Of a stretch of DNA of 64,000 nucleotides, positions 1-8,523 are shown one piece after another (within the stretch, counting starts at the first letter, position 1; each line of letters begins with the position of its first letter). The notes under the pieces were generated by a model. That model worked only from the letters and a program-made list of their open reading frames with translations. It made no database searches and was not told where the DNA came from. The stretch spans positions 1 to 64,000 of the forward strand of contig CAYQBY010000002.1 in NCBI GenBank assembly GCA_964415865.1, in the 5' to 3' direction. This stretch comes from Thiopontia sp964415865. Its GTDB lineage: Bacteria; Pseudomonadota; Gammaproteobacteria; GCF-002020875. Position numbers and translations under genes: made by a program.

Positions 1-51
1 AAAGGACTGTTAATCCTTGGGTCACTGGTTCGAGTCCAGTCGGGGGAGCCA
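1..51 (+). tRNA. tRNA-Asn (GTT), 3' part
   Basis: The window opens inside a tRNA. The visible part holds the anticodon arm with loop CTGTTAA (anticodon GTT, Asn), a T arm with TTCGAGT, the 3' acceptor strand and an encoded CCA at 49-51. The 5' acceptor strand and D arm lie outside the window. A rho-independent hairpin follows directly. The identification rests on the anticodon and on close similarity to the known 3' half of gammaproteobacterial tRNA-Asn. Confidence 0.92.
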
Positions 52-56
52 TATAC

Positions 57-92
57 AAAAGGAGTTACGATTAGCGTCGCAACTCCTTTTTC
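57..92 (+). terminator. Rho-independent terminator after tRNA-Asn
   Basis: A perfect 10-bp inverted repeat, AAAAGGAGTT (57-66) and AACTCCTTTT (81-90), lies 5 nt after the tRNA CCA end. Its right arm runs into a T-rich stretch. It is placed to end the tRNA transcript. Confidence 0.85.
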
Positions 93-426
93 TTTGCCTT
101 AAAATATCATCAGCAATATGGGGATATTAGAATAGTCTGATAGTGCTAACAGGCACAAAACTGTCGTATTCACAAGAAAACAATAAGTTACAAACAACTT
201 TAACTTTTTGAAAATAATTTTATATATTAACCAGCATTCAGCATGTTACGTTATATTTATGATTTGAATTATTGCTCTATTTCATAATCACATAAGATAA
301 CTAGCAGAATTTGGCTTCTCCACAATGGCTGTGGATAAAGTTGTAGATAACTCAAATTCCAGACACTTATCTGAGGGTATTTTCACACCCAAGCAGATTG
401 CCTGTTTTTTAGGCACTAGTGATTTC
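93..426. other. AT-rich spacer between tRNA-Asn and deaD
   Basis: No credible gene is seen here; the open frames are shadows without ribosome sites or family motifs. The stretch 100-300 is strongly AT-rich. At 319-335 an inverted repeat TCCACA-5nt-TGTGGA overlaps a perfect DnaA-box sequence (TGTGGATAA, 330-338). A weaker copy, with one mismatch, follows at about 342-351. A small stem (TGCCT/AGGCA, 399-415) lies just past the deaD stop codon but has no U-tract. Confidence 0.5.
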
Positions 427-2232
427 TCAGCTACGAGCCCCGCCCTTTTTGGCTCTCCCTTTCGCAGACCTATCTTTACGCCTTGCACCTTGTGGCTTTT
501 TCTTACCACCAGGTTTAACCCCTTTTTTCTTACGTGGAGGCTTAAACCCTTCATCATCGCCTCCACCCATACGGGAGATTTCCAGTTTTTGGCCACAGAC
601 CCAGGTTTTTCTCAATTCACGAAATATATCCTTGGGCATACCCTCTGGTAGATCAACGGTACTGTACTGCTCATGGATCTCAACCTTGCCAATATCCTCA
701 TTGAAGAGACCAGCCACATTAGCAATGGCGCCAACAATATTGTCAGGTTTGACCTTGTGCACAGACCCAACAGCCAGACGAAAATGTTCTCTACCAGGCT
801 GTAGAGGCTCTTTTTTTCCACGCGAACGGCGCTGCTCCTGTCGAGGGCTGTTTTTTTGACTCTTATCTGTACTCTTACTCTCTTTACGCCTTCTTCTCTC
901 TTGATTCTTTACCAGCAGTGGCGTATCCCCATGAAACATGTTTGCCAGTGCCGCGGCAATCTCAATAGCTGGAATATCATGCTCAATACGGTAGGACTCT
1001 ATAACCTTTCCGTAAAATTCAAGATCTTCCTCTTTGGCTATGGTGTCAGTGATATTTTGTTTGAACCTGGCAATACGACGGTCATTTATAATCTCATTGC
1101 TGGGCAGATCCATCTGCTCAATCTTCTGTCTGGTTGCACGCTCAATTGCATGCAACATCCGTTTCTCTCGTGGGGCAATAAAGAGGATAGCATCTCCCTT
1201 GCGCCCAGCACGTCCAGTACGGCCAATACGGTGCACGTATGATTCTGTATCGTAGGAGACATCGTAGTTGATGACGTGACTGATACGTGGAACATCAAGC
1301 CCACGGGCAGCAACATCAGTGGCAATCAGAATATCCAGTTTTCCGCTCTTGAGCTTGTTCACTGTCTGCTCACGCATCTTTTGGGGAATATCACCATTAA
1401 GTGCCTCAGCTGCAAACCCTCTGGCTGACAGTTTCTCGGCTATCTCTGTAGTCATGACCTTGGTGCGTACAAAGATAATGATGCCATCAGTCTCTTCCAC
1501 CTCAAGGATACGGGTCAGCGCATCCATCTTGTGCAGTCCGCTCACCATCCAGTAACGCTGGCGTACACTCTCAACGGTTGTGGTCTTACCCTTGATACTT
1601 ACCAATGCCGGATCTTTCAGATACTTTTTGGCAATGCGACTGATTGCATTCGGCATCGTCGCTGAGAACAGTGCAGTCTGATGGTTTTCAGGAAGTTGCT
1701 CCAGAATCCACTCCACATCATCAATGAACCCCATACGTAGCATCTCATCTGCCTCATCCAGAACCAGACACTGCAACGCATCGAGCTTGAGGCTGCCACG
1801 ACGCATATGGTCCATGACTCTCCCTGGCGTACCCACCACCACATGCACACCACGATCCAGTGCTCTTAGCTGCGTACGATAATCCTGCCCCCCATAGATG
1901 GGAACCACATGAAAGCCTGAGAGCTGTTTTGCATACTTTTGGAATGCCTCTGATACCTGGATAGCCAGTTCCCTGGTGGGAGCCAGCACCAGAATCTGCG
2001 GCCTATGCAGTTTTAGATTAAGCCGTGACAGTAGGGGCAGTGCAAATGCAGCTGTTTTACCGGTACCTGTCTGTGCCTGTCCAAGAATATCTTTCCCCTC
2101 AAGCAGATGTGGAATTGCCTCTGCCTGAATTGGTGACGGTGATTCGTATCCAATCTCAGTAATGGCTTTAAGCACAGCAGGACTGATACCTAGCGTATTG
2201 AACGCAGGCAACTCTTTGGATGGGGATGTCAT
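427..2232 (-). CDS. deaD: DEAD-box ATP-dependent RNA helicase DeaD/CsdA
   Basis: This 601-residue DEAD-box RNA helicase is of the cold-shock, ribosome-assembly type, which remodels structured RNA in the cytoplasm. The N-terminal RecA domain shows the Q motif near residue 11, Walker A AQTGTGKT near 53-60, PTRELA, DEAD and SAT. The second domain ends with HRIGRTGRAGRKG near residue 340. After a charged linker (about 440-480) comes a DbpA-type RNA-binding domain (about 480-555). A very basic Lys/Arg/Gly tail of about 40 residues follows, typical of DeaD. It is the last gene of the minus-strand series behind rlmD, separated by a 60-bp AT-rich gap. The domain order and basic tail favour DeaD over DbpA, RhlE or SrmB. 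Confidence 0.93.
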   Translation of the reverse strand: MTSPSKELPAFNTLGISPAVLKAITEIGYESPSPIQAEAIPHLLEGKDILGQAQTGTGKTAAFALPLLSRLNLKLHRPQILVLAPTRELAIQVSEAFQKYAKQLSGFHVVPIYGGQDYRTQLRALDRGVHVVVGTPGRVMDHMRRGSLKLDALQCLVLDEADEMLRMGFIDDVEWILEQLPENHQTALFSATMPNAISRIAKKYLKDPALVSIKGKTTTVESVRQRYWMVSGLHKMDALTRILEVEETDGIIIFVRTKVMTTEIAEKLSARGFAAEALNGDIPQKMREQTVNKLKSGKLDILIATDVAARGLDVPRISHVINYDVSYDTESYVHRIGRTGRAGRKGDAILFIAPREKRMLHAIERATRQKIEQMDLPSNEIINDRRIARFKQNITDTIAKEEDLEFYGKVIESYRIEHDIPAIEIAAALANMFHGDTPLLVKNQERRRRKESKSTDKSQKNSPRQEQRRSRGKKEPLQPGREHFRLAVGSVHKVKPDNIVGAIANVAGLFNEDIGKVEIHEQYSTVDLPEGMPKDIFRELRKTWVCGQKLEISRMGGGDDEGFKPPRKKKGVKPGGKKKPQGARRKDRSAKGRAKKGGARS

Positions 2233-2295
2233 GGCTAGTGCCTCAAGAATAGCAGGAAACGCTTATATTAACACAAATATACGTGAATCAATTAG

Positions 2296-3633
2296 TTATG
2301 AATTTTCTTTTTGGAATAGGGCAATAGACTCCACATGGGCGGTATGTGGGAACATATCCATTACCCCGGCAGAAACCAGTCTGTACCCTTGGTTGTTAAC
2401 CAATTCATCTGCATCACGAGCCAGGGTTGCCGGGTTACAGGAAACGTAAACAATACGTTCAGGCTTTATTTTCCTCATCTTCTGCACAATCTCCAGAGCA
2501 CCACTACGAGGGGGATCCAGCAGTACTTTATTATAACGGTTGTTTAGCCATATACCGCCAGTCTCTTCATCCTGCAAATCAACAGCAAAGAATTCTGCAT
2601 TCTTGACACTATTACGCTCAGCATTCTCTCGTGCACGCTGCACCAACGCCTCATCCCCTTCCACTCCAACCACATGGCCAGCGATTTTGGCAATTGGGAG
2701 AGTGAAGTTACCCAGTCCACAAAACAGGTCCAGCACCTCGTCATGGTCAGTTAGCTCCAGCATCTCAATTGCAAGTGGCACCATCTCCTGGTTGATTGCA
2801 CTATTTACCTGAGTGAAGTCTGTTGGTAAAAAACTGTATTCAAGATCAAAGCTATTCAGGTGATAGCTAAGCTCAACTACATGGTCCTGGTTTAGTGGAG
2901 TGACGCTATCAGGCCCTTTGGGCTGCAGATAGATATTAAGATCATGCTCCTTTCCAAATTTATCCAACCTTTCCTGATCTGCATCAGAGAGTGGTTCCAG
3001 GTTACGAAATACCAGCAGTGAATGAGTATCATCACAGGCAACCTCAATCTGGGCAATCTTGTTACAGCCATCCATGGAGGTGATCAAATCACGAAGATCG
3101 CCAATCCTTTCTCCCACCTCTGGCACCAGCACGCTACATGAGTCCATAACCGTAAGATAACCACTCTGTTTCTCACGAAAACCTACCAATGCACCACCTT
3201 TCTTTGGGACATAACGCACACCCAGACGTGCCTTGCGACGATATCCATGAGATGGTCCAGTCAGCGGCGGCAATACAGACTCAGGCGTTACCTTGCCCAG
3301 GCGCGAGAAGTTATCCAGCAGGGTCTGTTGTTTAAAGTTAATCTGTGCACCTGACTCCATCTGCTGCAGTGAACAGCCGCCACACCCATAAAAATGTGGG
3401 CATGGCGGTTCAACTCGGTCTGGTGATGCAGTGAGCACCTCAACAATCTCGCCAGAATCAAAATTCCTGCGTCGACCGGTCAGTTTGTATAGCACTTCTT
3501 CTCCCGGCAGGGTTCCGGGCACAAATACAACTTTACCATCGGTATGGGTAATGCCCTTTCCATCATGGGCAAGGGATTCAATGGTTGCCTCAATTGGCTC
3601 CTGAGGTAGTGGCTTACGACGTCTACGGCCCAT
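2296..3633 (-). CDS. rlmD: 23S rRNA (uracil-1939-C5)-methyltransferase RlmD
   Basis: This 445-residue enzyme is predicted to methylate C5 of U1939 in 23S rRNA using SAM. An N-terminal TRAM RNA-binding domain (about 8-70) is followed by the [4Fe-4S] cluster cysteines C78, C84, C87 and C166. The SAM-binding motif DLFCGLGN lies near residue 300. The catalytic nucleophile is C399 in SCNPATLARD. Length and cysteine spacing match RlmD (RumA) rather than RlmC or TrmA. A perfect 7-bp inverted repeat ends 8 nt before the start codon, where no clear Shine-Dalgarno site is seen. The gene lies downstream of the MbcA/ParS-like gene on the same strand. Confidence 0.94.
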   Translation of the reverse strand: MGRRRRKPLPQEPIEATIESLAHDGKGITHTDGKVVFVPGTLPGEEVLYKLTGRRRNFDSGEIVEVLTASPDRVEPPCPHFYGCGGCSLQQMESGAQINFKQQTLLDNFSRLGKVTPESVLPPLTGPSHGYRRKARLGVRYVPKKGGALVGFREKQSGYLTVMDSCSVLVPEVGERIGDLRDLITSMDGCNKIAQIEVACDDTHSLLVFRNLEPLSDADQERLDKFGKEHDLNIYLQPKGPDSVTPLNQDHVVELSYHLNSFDLEYSFLPTDFTQVNSAINQEMVPLAIEMLELTDHDEVLDLFCGLGNFTLPIAKIAGHVVGVEGDEALVQRARENAERNSVKNAEFFAVDLQDEETGGIWLNNRYNKVLLDPPRSGALEIVQKMRKIKPERIVYVSCNPATLARDADELVNNQGYRLVSAGVMDMFPHTAHVESIALFQKENS

Positions 3634-3641
3634 GGTTAAAA

Positions 3642-3666
3642 TCTCGCGAAAAAATCAAGCGCGAGA
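3642..3666 (-). promoter_or_regulatory. Hairpin in the rlmD leader
   Basis: TCTCGCG (3642-3648) and CGCGAGA (3660-3666) form a perfect 7-bp stem with an 11-nt loop. On the minus strand the stem is followed by TTTT and then the rlmD ATG at 3633. It could be a weak intrinsic terminator or attenuator between the upstream gene and rlmD, or it could limit ribosome access. Function is inferred from structure and position only. Confidence 0.4.
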
Positions 3667-3697
3667 GTATATCACCAGCAGACTAGCTGTTAGTCGA

Positions 3698-4096
3698 TTA
3701 ATCCCAACCCTGGGTACAATCAAGGTTGACCCAAACCTGTTTAAGGCCTGGTATGCCATCCTCCAGCATGATAGTCAGTGGTGGACGTTTACTGAGATAT
3801 TTATTGGTATGACGCAACCAGATTGCTCCGCCAGCCCTGCTTCTTGGAAAATTATGGAATAGTGCATCACCAATGCCAATAAGGTGACGGACACGTTGCA
3901 ACACACTCTGCTCATCAGGAATCGGTGTTCCATGCATAAATTGTGTAAGCATGCGTTCTTTACCGTCCACACCCAGCAGCCTCATCTGCTCTTTTTTGCC
4001 TATATCCCACTCTTGAAATAGGGACATGACACGACGCGCCAGAAGAACACGTTCTTCAAAATTGAACTCAAGATCTGCCTCATCACTCTGATTCAT
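3698..4096 (-). CDS. MbcA/ParS/Xre-type antitoxin-like protein (DUF2384-related), orphan
   Basis: This 132-residue cytoplasmic protein has the layout of Xre/MbcA/ParS antitoxins. An N-terminal helical region resembles a degenerate HTH (LFQEWDIGKKEQMRLLGV). A C-terminal toxin-binding region follows, with the pattern RVRHLIGIGDALFHNFP, then WLRHTNKYL, PLTIML and GLKQVW. In known systems this fold binds a RES-domain (NAD-degrading) or MbcT toxin. No such toxin lies on either side: the neighbours are cysM upstream and rlmD downstream, all on the minus strand. It may therefore be a stand-alone regulator co-transcribed with housekeeping genes. The family call is from pattern recognition; the role is unknown. 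Confidence 0.6.
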   Translation of the reverse strand: MNQSDEADLEFNFEERVLLARRVMSLFQEWDIGKKEQMRLLGVDGKERMLTQFMHGTPIPDEQSVLQRVRHLIGIGDALFHNFPRSRAGGAIWLRHTNKYLSKRPPLTIMLEDGIPGLKQVWVNLDCTQGWD

Positions 4097-4143
4097 CCCA
4101 TTACCCTAATTCGCACTAATTTAGTCAGGATTATACAGGAAAA

Positions 4144-5049
4144 TTACTCTGAGGGAAAAACACCAGTAGAGAGATAACGATCACCACGATCACAGATGAT
4201 GGTCACGATAACGCCATTCTCAATATTCCTGGAAAGATCCAGGGCAGCAGCAACGGCCCCACCAGATGAGATCCCGCAAAAGATCCCCTCCTCAGCCGCC
4301 AGACGACGGGTCATCTCTTCAGCTGCATCCTGAGAGACATCAATCAAACTATCCACTCGTGAGGCATCATAGATCTTCGGCAGATACTCTTTCGGCCAAC
4401 GCCGTATCCCCGGTATGCTTGACCCCTCCTGAGGTTGCACTCCAACAATCTGGATCTCTGGATTCTGTTCCTTGAGGTAGCGAGAGTTTCCCATGATGGT
4501 TCCCGTTGTCCCCATAGCACTGACAAAGTGGGTAACCTCTCCCTCCGTATCCCGCCAGATCTCAGGGCCAGTGCCCTCATAATGGGCAAGCGGATTATCC
4601 TGGTTTGAGAACTGATCCAGAATTTTTCCTCTCCCTTCAGCCCCGAGCTCACGTGACTTGTCGATAGCCGCCTCCATACTCCCCTCTGCCGGGGTCAGTA
4701 CAAGTTCAGCACCGTATGCTTTCATGGAGGAGCGACGCTCAATACTCATATGTTCAGGCATAACCAGAACCATCTTGTACCCCATAATTGCTGCAGCCAT
4801 TGCCAGAGCAATACCAGTATTACCACTGGTGGCCTCAATCAGGGTGTCTCCAGGAGCAATCTCACCACGCTCCTCAGCATGCTTGATCATGCTCAGCGCG
4901 GGACGATCCTTGACCGATCCAGCCGGATTGTTACCTTCCAGCTTCACCAGAATTGTATTGTTACGTTGTCTGCTCTCCTCTCCGGAAATACGCTGCAACT
5001 GAACCATCGGCGTATTGCCTACCAGGGATTGCATGGTTTGGTACTTCAT
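4144..5049 (-). CDS. cysM: Cysteine synthase B (O-acetylserine sulfhydrylase, CysM type)
   Basis: This PLP enzyme of 301 residues makes cysteine from O-acetylserine and sulfide, or thiosulfate in CysM enzymes. It carries the N-terminal signature SLVGNTPMVQL (8-18) and the PLP lysine K47 in GSVKDRP. The phosphate-binding loop TSGNTGIA is near residue 74, with GTTGTIMG and CGISSGGA further on. The insert QPQEGSSIPGIRRW is typical of CysM rather than CysK. Its start overlaps the acpS stop by 4 nt, so translation is probably coupled to the lepA-to-acpS series. Confidence 0.92.
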   Translation of the reverse strand: MKYQTMQSLVGNTPMVQLQRISGEESRQRNNTILVKLEGNNPAGSVKDRPALSMIKHAEERGEIAPGDTLIEATSGNTGIALAMAAAIMGYKMVLVMPEHMSIERRSSMKAYGAELVLTPAEGSMEAAIDKSRELGAEGRGKILDQFSNQDNPLAHYEGTGPEIWRDTEGEVTHFVSAMGTTGTIMGNSRYLKEQNPEIQIVGVQPQEGSSIPGIRRWPKEYLPKIYDASRVDSLIDVSQDAAEEMTRRLAAEEGIFCGISSGGAVAAALDLSRNIENGVIVTIICDRGDRYLSTGVFPSE

Positions 5050-5432
5050 TCCTTCTCCATTATTACAAACGCAACGGCATGTTCATGTTCGTCCGATATT
5101 GATATATAGGTAGATATTACCCCAAGCTGCTGTTGCTCTCTCTTGGCTGCCCCAGACAGTGTTAATTCCGGCTTTCCCTTATCAGTATGGGTAACCTCAA
5201 TATCATGCAACTGAATACCATCACGAAATCCGGTCCCCAAAGCCTTTACTGTTGCCTCTTTTGCAGCAAATCGCTTGGCTAAAAAGTGCGGCTTAATCCT
5301 CTCTCCACACAGCTGAAATTCCAACACCTCATTTTTTGAGAGTATCTTGTCAGCAAAACGATCACCATGACGCTCCAGACTCTCTCTGATTCGCTTCACA
5401 TCGACAAGATCTGTCCCTATCCCAACAATCAT
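5046..5432 (-). CDS. acpS: Holo-[acyl-carrier-protein] synthase
   Basis: This 128-residue enzyme transfers 4'-phosphopantetheine from CoA to acyl carrier protein. It shows the family signatures GIGTDLVDVKRI, with metal-ligand D8, and KRFAAKEATVKALG, with E59. Length is normal for AcpS. It lies 3 nt after pdxJ and overlaps cysM by 4 nt. The order recO-pdxJ-acpS is classical in gammaproteobacteria and supports the call. Confidence 0.95.
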   Translation of the reverse strand: MIVGIGTDLVDVKRIRESLERHGDRFADKILSKNEVLEFQLCGERIKPHFLAKRFAAKEATVKALGTGFRDGIQLHDIEVTHTDKGKPELTLSGAAKREQQQLGVISTYISISDEHEHAVAFVIMEKE

Positions 5433-5435
5433 GAA

Positions 5436-6182
5436 TCAGCTACTACGCGCCTCTACCATTAATTTTTTCATCTCTCTGACGGACTCCTCCAACCCCTTGC
5501 CCAATACGGCATGGGCGACAATGGAGTGGCCAATATTGAGCTCCACGATCCCAGGTAGCGCGGCGATTGGCTGAACATTCTGGTAGTGTAGTCCATGCCC
5601 GGCATTGGGCTGAATCCCCAGCTCTTTAGCAAATTTGACCGCCTCACGAATTCTCTTAAACTCCTCATCCCGCTCCCCCTGCTCCGTTGCATCAGCAAAG
5701 CGGCCGGTATGGATCTCACAGACAGGGGCTCCAATCTCAGCAACCGCCTCAATCTGACGTGGATCAGGATCAATAAATGGAGAGACCAGAATGCCTGCTG
5801 CTGCAAGTCGAGTCGCAGCATCTCTCATCTTCTCGATCTGTCCGGCCACATCAAGTCCCCCCTCAGTTGTCAGCTCTTCACGCTTTTCCGGAACCAGACA
5901 ACAGTCGGCAGGTTTGAAGTTTTCTGCAATAGAGATCATCTCCTCTGTTACCGCCATCTCTAGATTAATCTTGGTGTTTACATGAGCAGCAACCTCTTCA
6001 AGGTCATAGTCCTGGATATGACGGCGATCTTCACGCAGATGCATGGTGATTCCATCCGCCCCTCCCTTCTCTGCCAGAATTGCAGCCTCCATCACGCTTG
6101 GGTAGAGCGTTCCTCTCGCCTGACGCAGGGTGGCAACATGATCAATATTTACCCCAAGCAGAGGGATATCTTCATTACTCAA
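5436..6182 (-). CDS. pdxJ: Pyridoxine 5'-phosphate synthase
   Basis: PdxJ condenses 1-deoxyxylulose-5-phosphate with 3-amino-2-oxopropyl phosphate to give pyridoxine 5'-phosphate. The 248-residue TIM barrel starts with GVNIDHVATLRQARGT and contains HLREDRRHIQD, the ELNIGH phosphate-binding motif near residue 215 and NAGHGLHYQN. Its ATG overlaps the recO stop by 4 nt. The next gene, acpS, follows after 3 nt. No abnormality is seen. Confidence 0.96.
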   Translation of the reverse strand: MSNEDIPLLGVNIDHVATLRQARGTLYPSVMEAAILAEKGGADGITMHLREDRRHIQDYDLEEVAAHVNTKINLEMAVTEEMISIAENFKPADCCLVPEKREELTTEGGLDVAGQIEKMRDAATRLAAAGILVSPFIDPDPRQIEAVAEIGAPVCEIHTGRFADATEQGERDEEFKRIREAVKFAKELGIQPNAGHGLHYQNVQPIAALPGIVELNIGHSIVAHAVLGKGLEESVREMKKLMVEARSS

Positions 6183-6925
6183 TTCAGTGCTCCATATTGT
6201 GCTATCAATTTGCGACTCTCCAACATACCGTTGGGCAGATGGTAATCAATCGCGCTGCGTAGAAGATGTTTGGCCTCCTGCAGAACCCTCTTCTCAACCC
6301 CACCCTCCGTAGTACGCAGCCACTCTAGTGTCTTTCCCATCACGGTTACAGATTTTTTGTTGGAGGAGGAGAACGGCATCATGCCCTCCTCGGGATGATA
6401 ACTGTAGACCTGATCAGAGTGAATAGGTACACCTGCACAATCTATCTGCAGGTCAAAACCAAAACCTACAGCATTCAACAGTTGTACCTCAAAAGCACGT
6501 AATAGAGATGCTTCATCACCACCACTATCGAGTGAGTGCAACAACTCCCCATACTGTTTAAACAGTTTTACGTGAGGGTCCCCCCTATGGAGTAGTCGTA
6601 CCAATAGCTCGTTGGCATACAGCCCACAGAGGGTTCTTCTGCCTTGTAGTGAATATGAGCGTCTGACAACCTCTGTACGATTTAAGGTATGGAGCTCACC
6701 TCTCCCGCTCCAGGAGACCTGCAGCGGGGTAAAGGGCTGCAACTGTGCAGAAAGTGACGATCTGCCTCTGGAGCTACTACGCGTTGCCCCTCTGGCAACC
6801 ACACCTACTCTGCCCGCATCCTCAGTAAATAGATCAATAATCTGACTGGTATTGCGGAAAGGTCGGGTATGCAACACAAATGCATGGTGAAAATTATCTC
6901 TCGAGTTTCTGCTGGTATCAGCCAT
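6179..6925 (-). CDS. recO: DNA repair protein RecO
   Basis: RecO helps RecR load RecA on SSB-coated DNA in the RecFOR pathway. The N-terminal OB fold shows HHAFVLHTRPFRNTSQIIDLFTE, followed by the helical C-terminal region with LCGLYANELLVRLL. I place the start at the ATG at 6925 (248 residues) because the family begins just before the HAFVLH strand. An in-frame start at 6964 would add 13 residues overlapping era. With the chosen start the overlap with era is 8 nt. There is no obvious zinc-finger cysteine set, as in many gammaproteobacterial RecO proteins. Confidence 0.92.
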   Translation of the reverse strand: MADTSRNSRDNFHHAFVLHTRPFRNTSQIIDLFTEDAGRVGVVARGATRSSSRGRSSLSAQLQPFTPLQVSWSGRGELHTLNRTEVVRRSYSLQGRRTLCGLYANELLVRLLHRGDPHVKLFKQYGELLHSLDSGGDEASLLRAFEVQLLNAVGFGFDLQIDCAGVPIHSDQVYSYHPEEGMMPFSSSNKKSVTVMGKTLEWLRTTEGGVEKRVLQEAKHLLRSAIDYHLPNGMLESRKLIAQYGALN

Positions 6926-7829
6926 CCTCTCTATACCCCAAGCTATGCAGAGCACGGTCATCATCTGACCAACCAGCCCTAACCTTAACCCACAGCTGTA
7001 GAAATATCTTTCTTCCCAGTAACTCCTCCAGCTCCTCCCTTGCCTCTTTGCCCACAGTACGCAGACGCTCCCCTTTCTTTCCTATCACAATCCCTTTCTG
7101 TCCCGCGCGCTCTACCCAGATTACAGCAGCAATGTCGGTTAACTTGCCAGACTCCTTGAACTGCTCAATCTCTACTGTGAGCGCATAGGGTAGCTCCTGC
7201 CCCAACTGACGAGTCAATTTTTCACGAATTCGCTCAGCCACCAGAAAACGTTCACTACGGTCAGTGATCTGGTCCTCTTCATATAGATGCACACCCTCAG
7301 GAAGAAGTGACTCCAGTTTCTTCTCTAGCTGATCAACTCCCTTCCCCTTAAGTGCGGAGACTGGAATGATGGAGTCAAATGAGAGCTTTTGAGAGAGCTC
7401 TCCTATCAATGGCAACAACTTCTCTTTATTACCAATCTGATCAATCTTGTTAACAACAGCCACCACTGGACAGCGCTGTTGTTTCAATAACTCAACAACT
7501 GCATCATCCTCCTCACTCCACCTCTCACCATCCACAACAAAAACCACCACGTCCACATCATCCATACTGCCAGTTGCAGCACGATTAAGGTAACGGTTCA
7601 TTGCCGTCTCTGCATTGGAGTGGATACCAGGTGTATCCACATAGGTAAATTGAGAATCCCCAACGGTCTTGATGCCCAACAGACGGTGGCGAGTGGTCTG
7701 TGGTTTACGTGAGGTAATACTTAGTTTTTCCCCAAGGATTCTATTCATCAATGTGGACTTGCCAACATTGGGGCGCCCCACAATTGCAATCACACCACTT
7801 CTGCTGATTGAGCTATCTATCTGATTCAC
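6918..7829 (-). CDS. era: Ribosome-assembly GTPase Era
   Basis: Era binds the 3' end of 16S rRNA and acts in 30S maturation. The 303-residue protein has the G1 loop GRPNVGKST (18-26), the G3 motif DTPG, the G4 motif NKID and a C-terminal KH domain with VIGKKGERLR near residue 245. Its start overlaps the rnc stop by 4 nt and its end overlaps recO. This is the standard rnc-era-recO arrangement. Confidence 0.97.
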   Translation of the reverse strand: MNQIDSSISRSGVIAIVGRPNVGKSTLMNRILGEKLSITSRKPQTTRHRLLGIKTVGDSQFTYVDTPGIHSNAETAMNRYLNRAATGSMDDVDVVVFVVDGERWSEEDDAVVELLKQQRCPVVAVVNKIDQIGNKEKLLPLIGELSQKLSFDSIIPVSALKGKGVDQLEKKLESLLPEGVHLYEEDQITDRSERFLVAERIREKLTRQLGQELPYALTVEIEQFKESGKLTDIAAVIWVERAGQKGIVIGKKGERLRTVGKEAREELEELLGRKIFLQLWVKVRAGWSDDDRALHSLGYREDG

Positions 7830-8509
7830 TCACTACTCCCCAGCTTAACAATCGCCAGTGCTGCCGCCTCTTGCTCTGCCTTTCTTCTGCTGCTGCCCTC
7901 ACCCTGGGTTGCCACTCCCATTCCATCAACTCGACACGCCATGATAAATGTCTGGTGATGCCCCTCTCCTCTTATCTTTACTACTTCATAGTTTGGTAAT
8001 GGATGTTTACGTGCCTGCAACCATTCTTGAAGTCTGGTTTTAGGATCCTTCAACTCAGCAAGCGGCGGCAATCTGTTGATACGCTCCTCAAACAGCTGAC
8101 CCAACCATCTCTTACACTGAGTAAAATCACTATCCAGATATATGGCACCAATAATTGCCTCCATAGCATCTGCAAGGATTGAATCACGACGAAAGCCGCC
8201 ACTCTTCAACTCTCCCTGACCCAGCACCAAGGCATCTCCAAGATCAAACTCTCTGGCAATCTCTGCCAGGCTCTCTCCACGAACAAGACGCGCCCGTAGT
8301 CTACTCAGATCACCCTCCGGAACATCCGGGTAATGGTGGTATAGCATTTCACTCACCACAAAACCAAGAATTGAATCCCCCAAAAACTCCAGGCGCTCAT
8401 TGTTCTGACTACCCATGCTGCGATGGGTAACTGCCTGACGTAGCAGATTGGAACTCTGAAACGTGTAATTCAGTCGTTTTTCAAGCAGATCTAATGGGGC
8501 ATACGGCAT
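7826..8509 (-). CDS. rnc: Ribonuclease III
   Basis: RNase III cleaves double-stranded RNA in rRNA processing and RNA turnover. The 227-residue protein has the catalytic signature NERLEFLGDS (38-46, with E41 and D45), a second acidic patch DAMEAIIGAIYLD and a C-terminal double-stranded-RNA-binding domain (about 155-225). It sits between lepB and era, with a 4-nt overlap into era. Confidence 0.97.
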   Translation of the reverse strand: MPYAPLDLLEKRLNYTFQSSNLLRQAVTHRSMGSQNNERLEFLGDSILGFVVSEMLYHHYPDVPEGDLSRLRARLVRGESLAEIAREFDLGDALVLGQGELKSGGFRRDSILADAMEAIIGAIYLDSDFTQCKRWLGQLFEERINRLPPLAELKDPKTRLQEWLQARKHPLPNYEVVKIRGEGHHQTFIMACRVDGMGVATQGEGSSRRKAEQEAAALAIVKLGSSE

Positions 8510-8523
8510 CTGGCAGGCTCTAA

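Noticed and set aside
288..859. Several open frames on both strands between the tRNA and the deaD 3' end
   Set aside because: They are shadows of the basic deaD tail or of the AT-rich spacer, with no ribosome site, family motif or consistent codon pattern.
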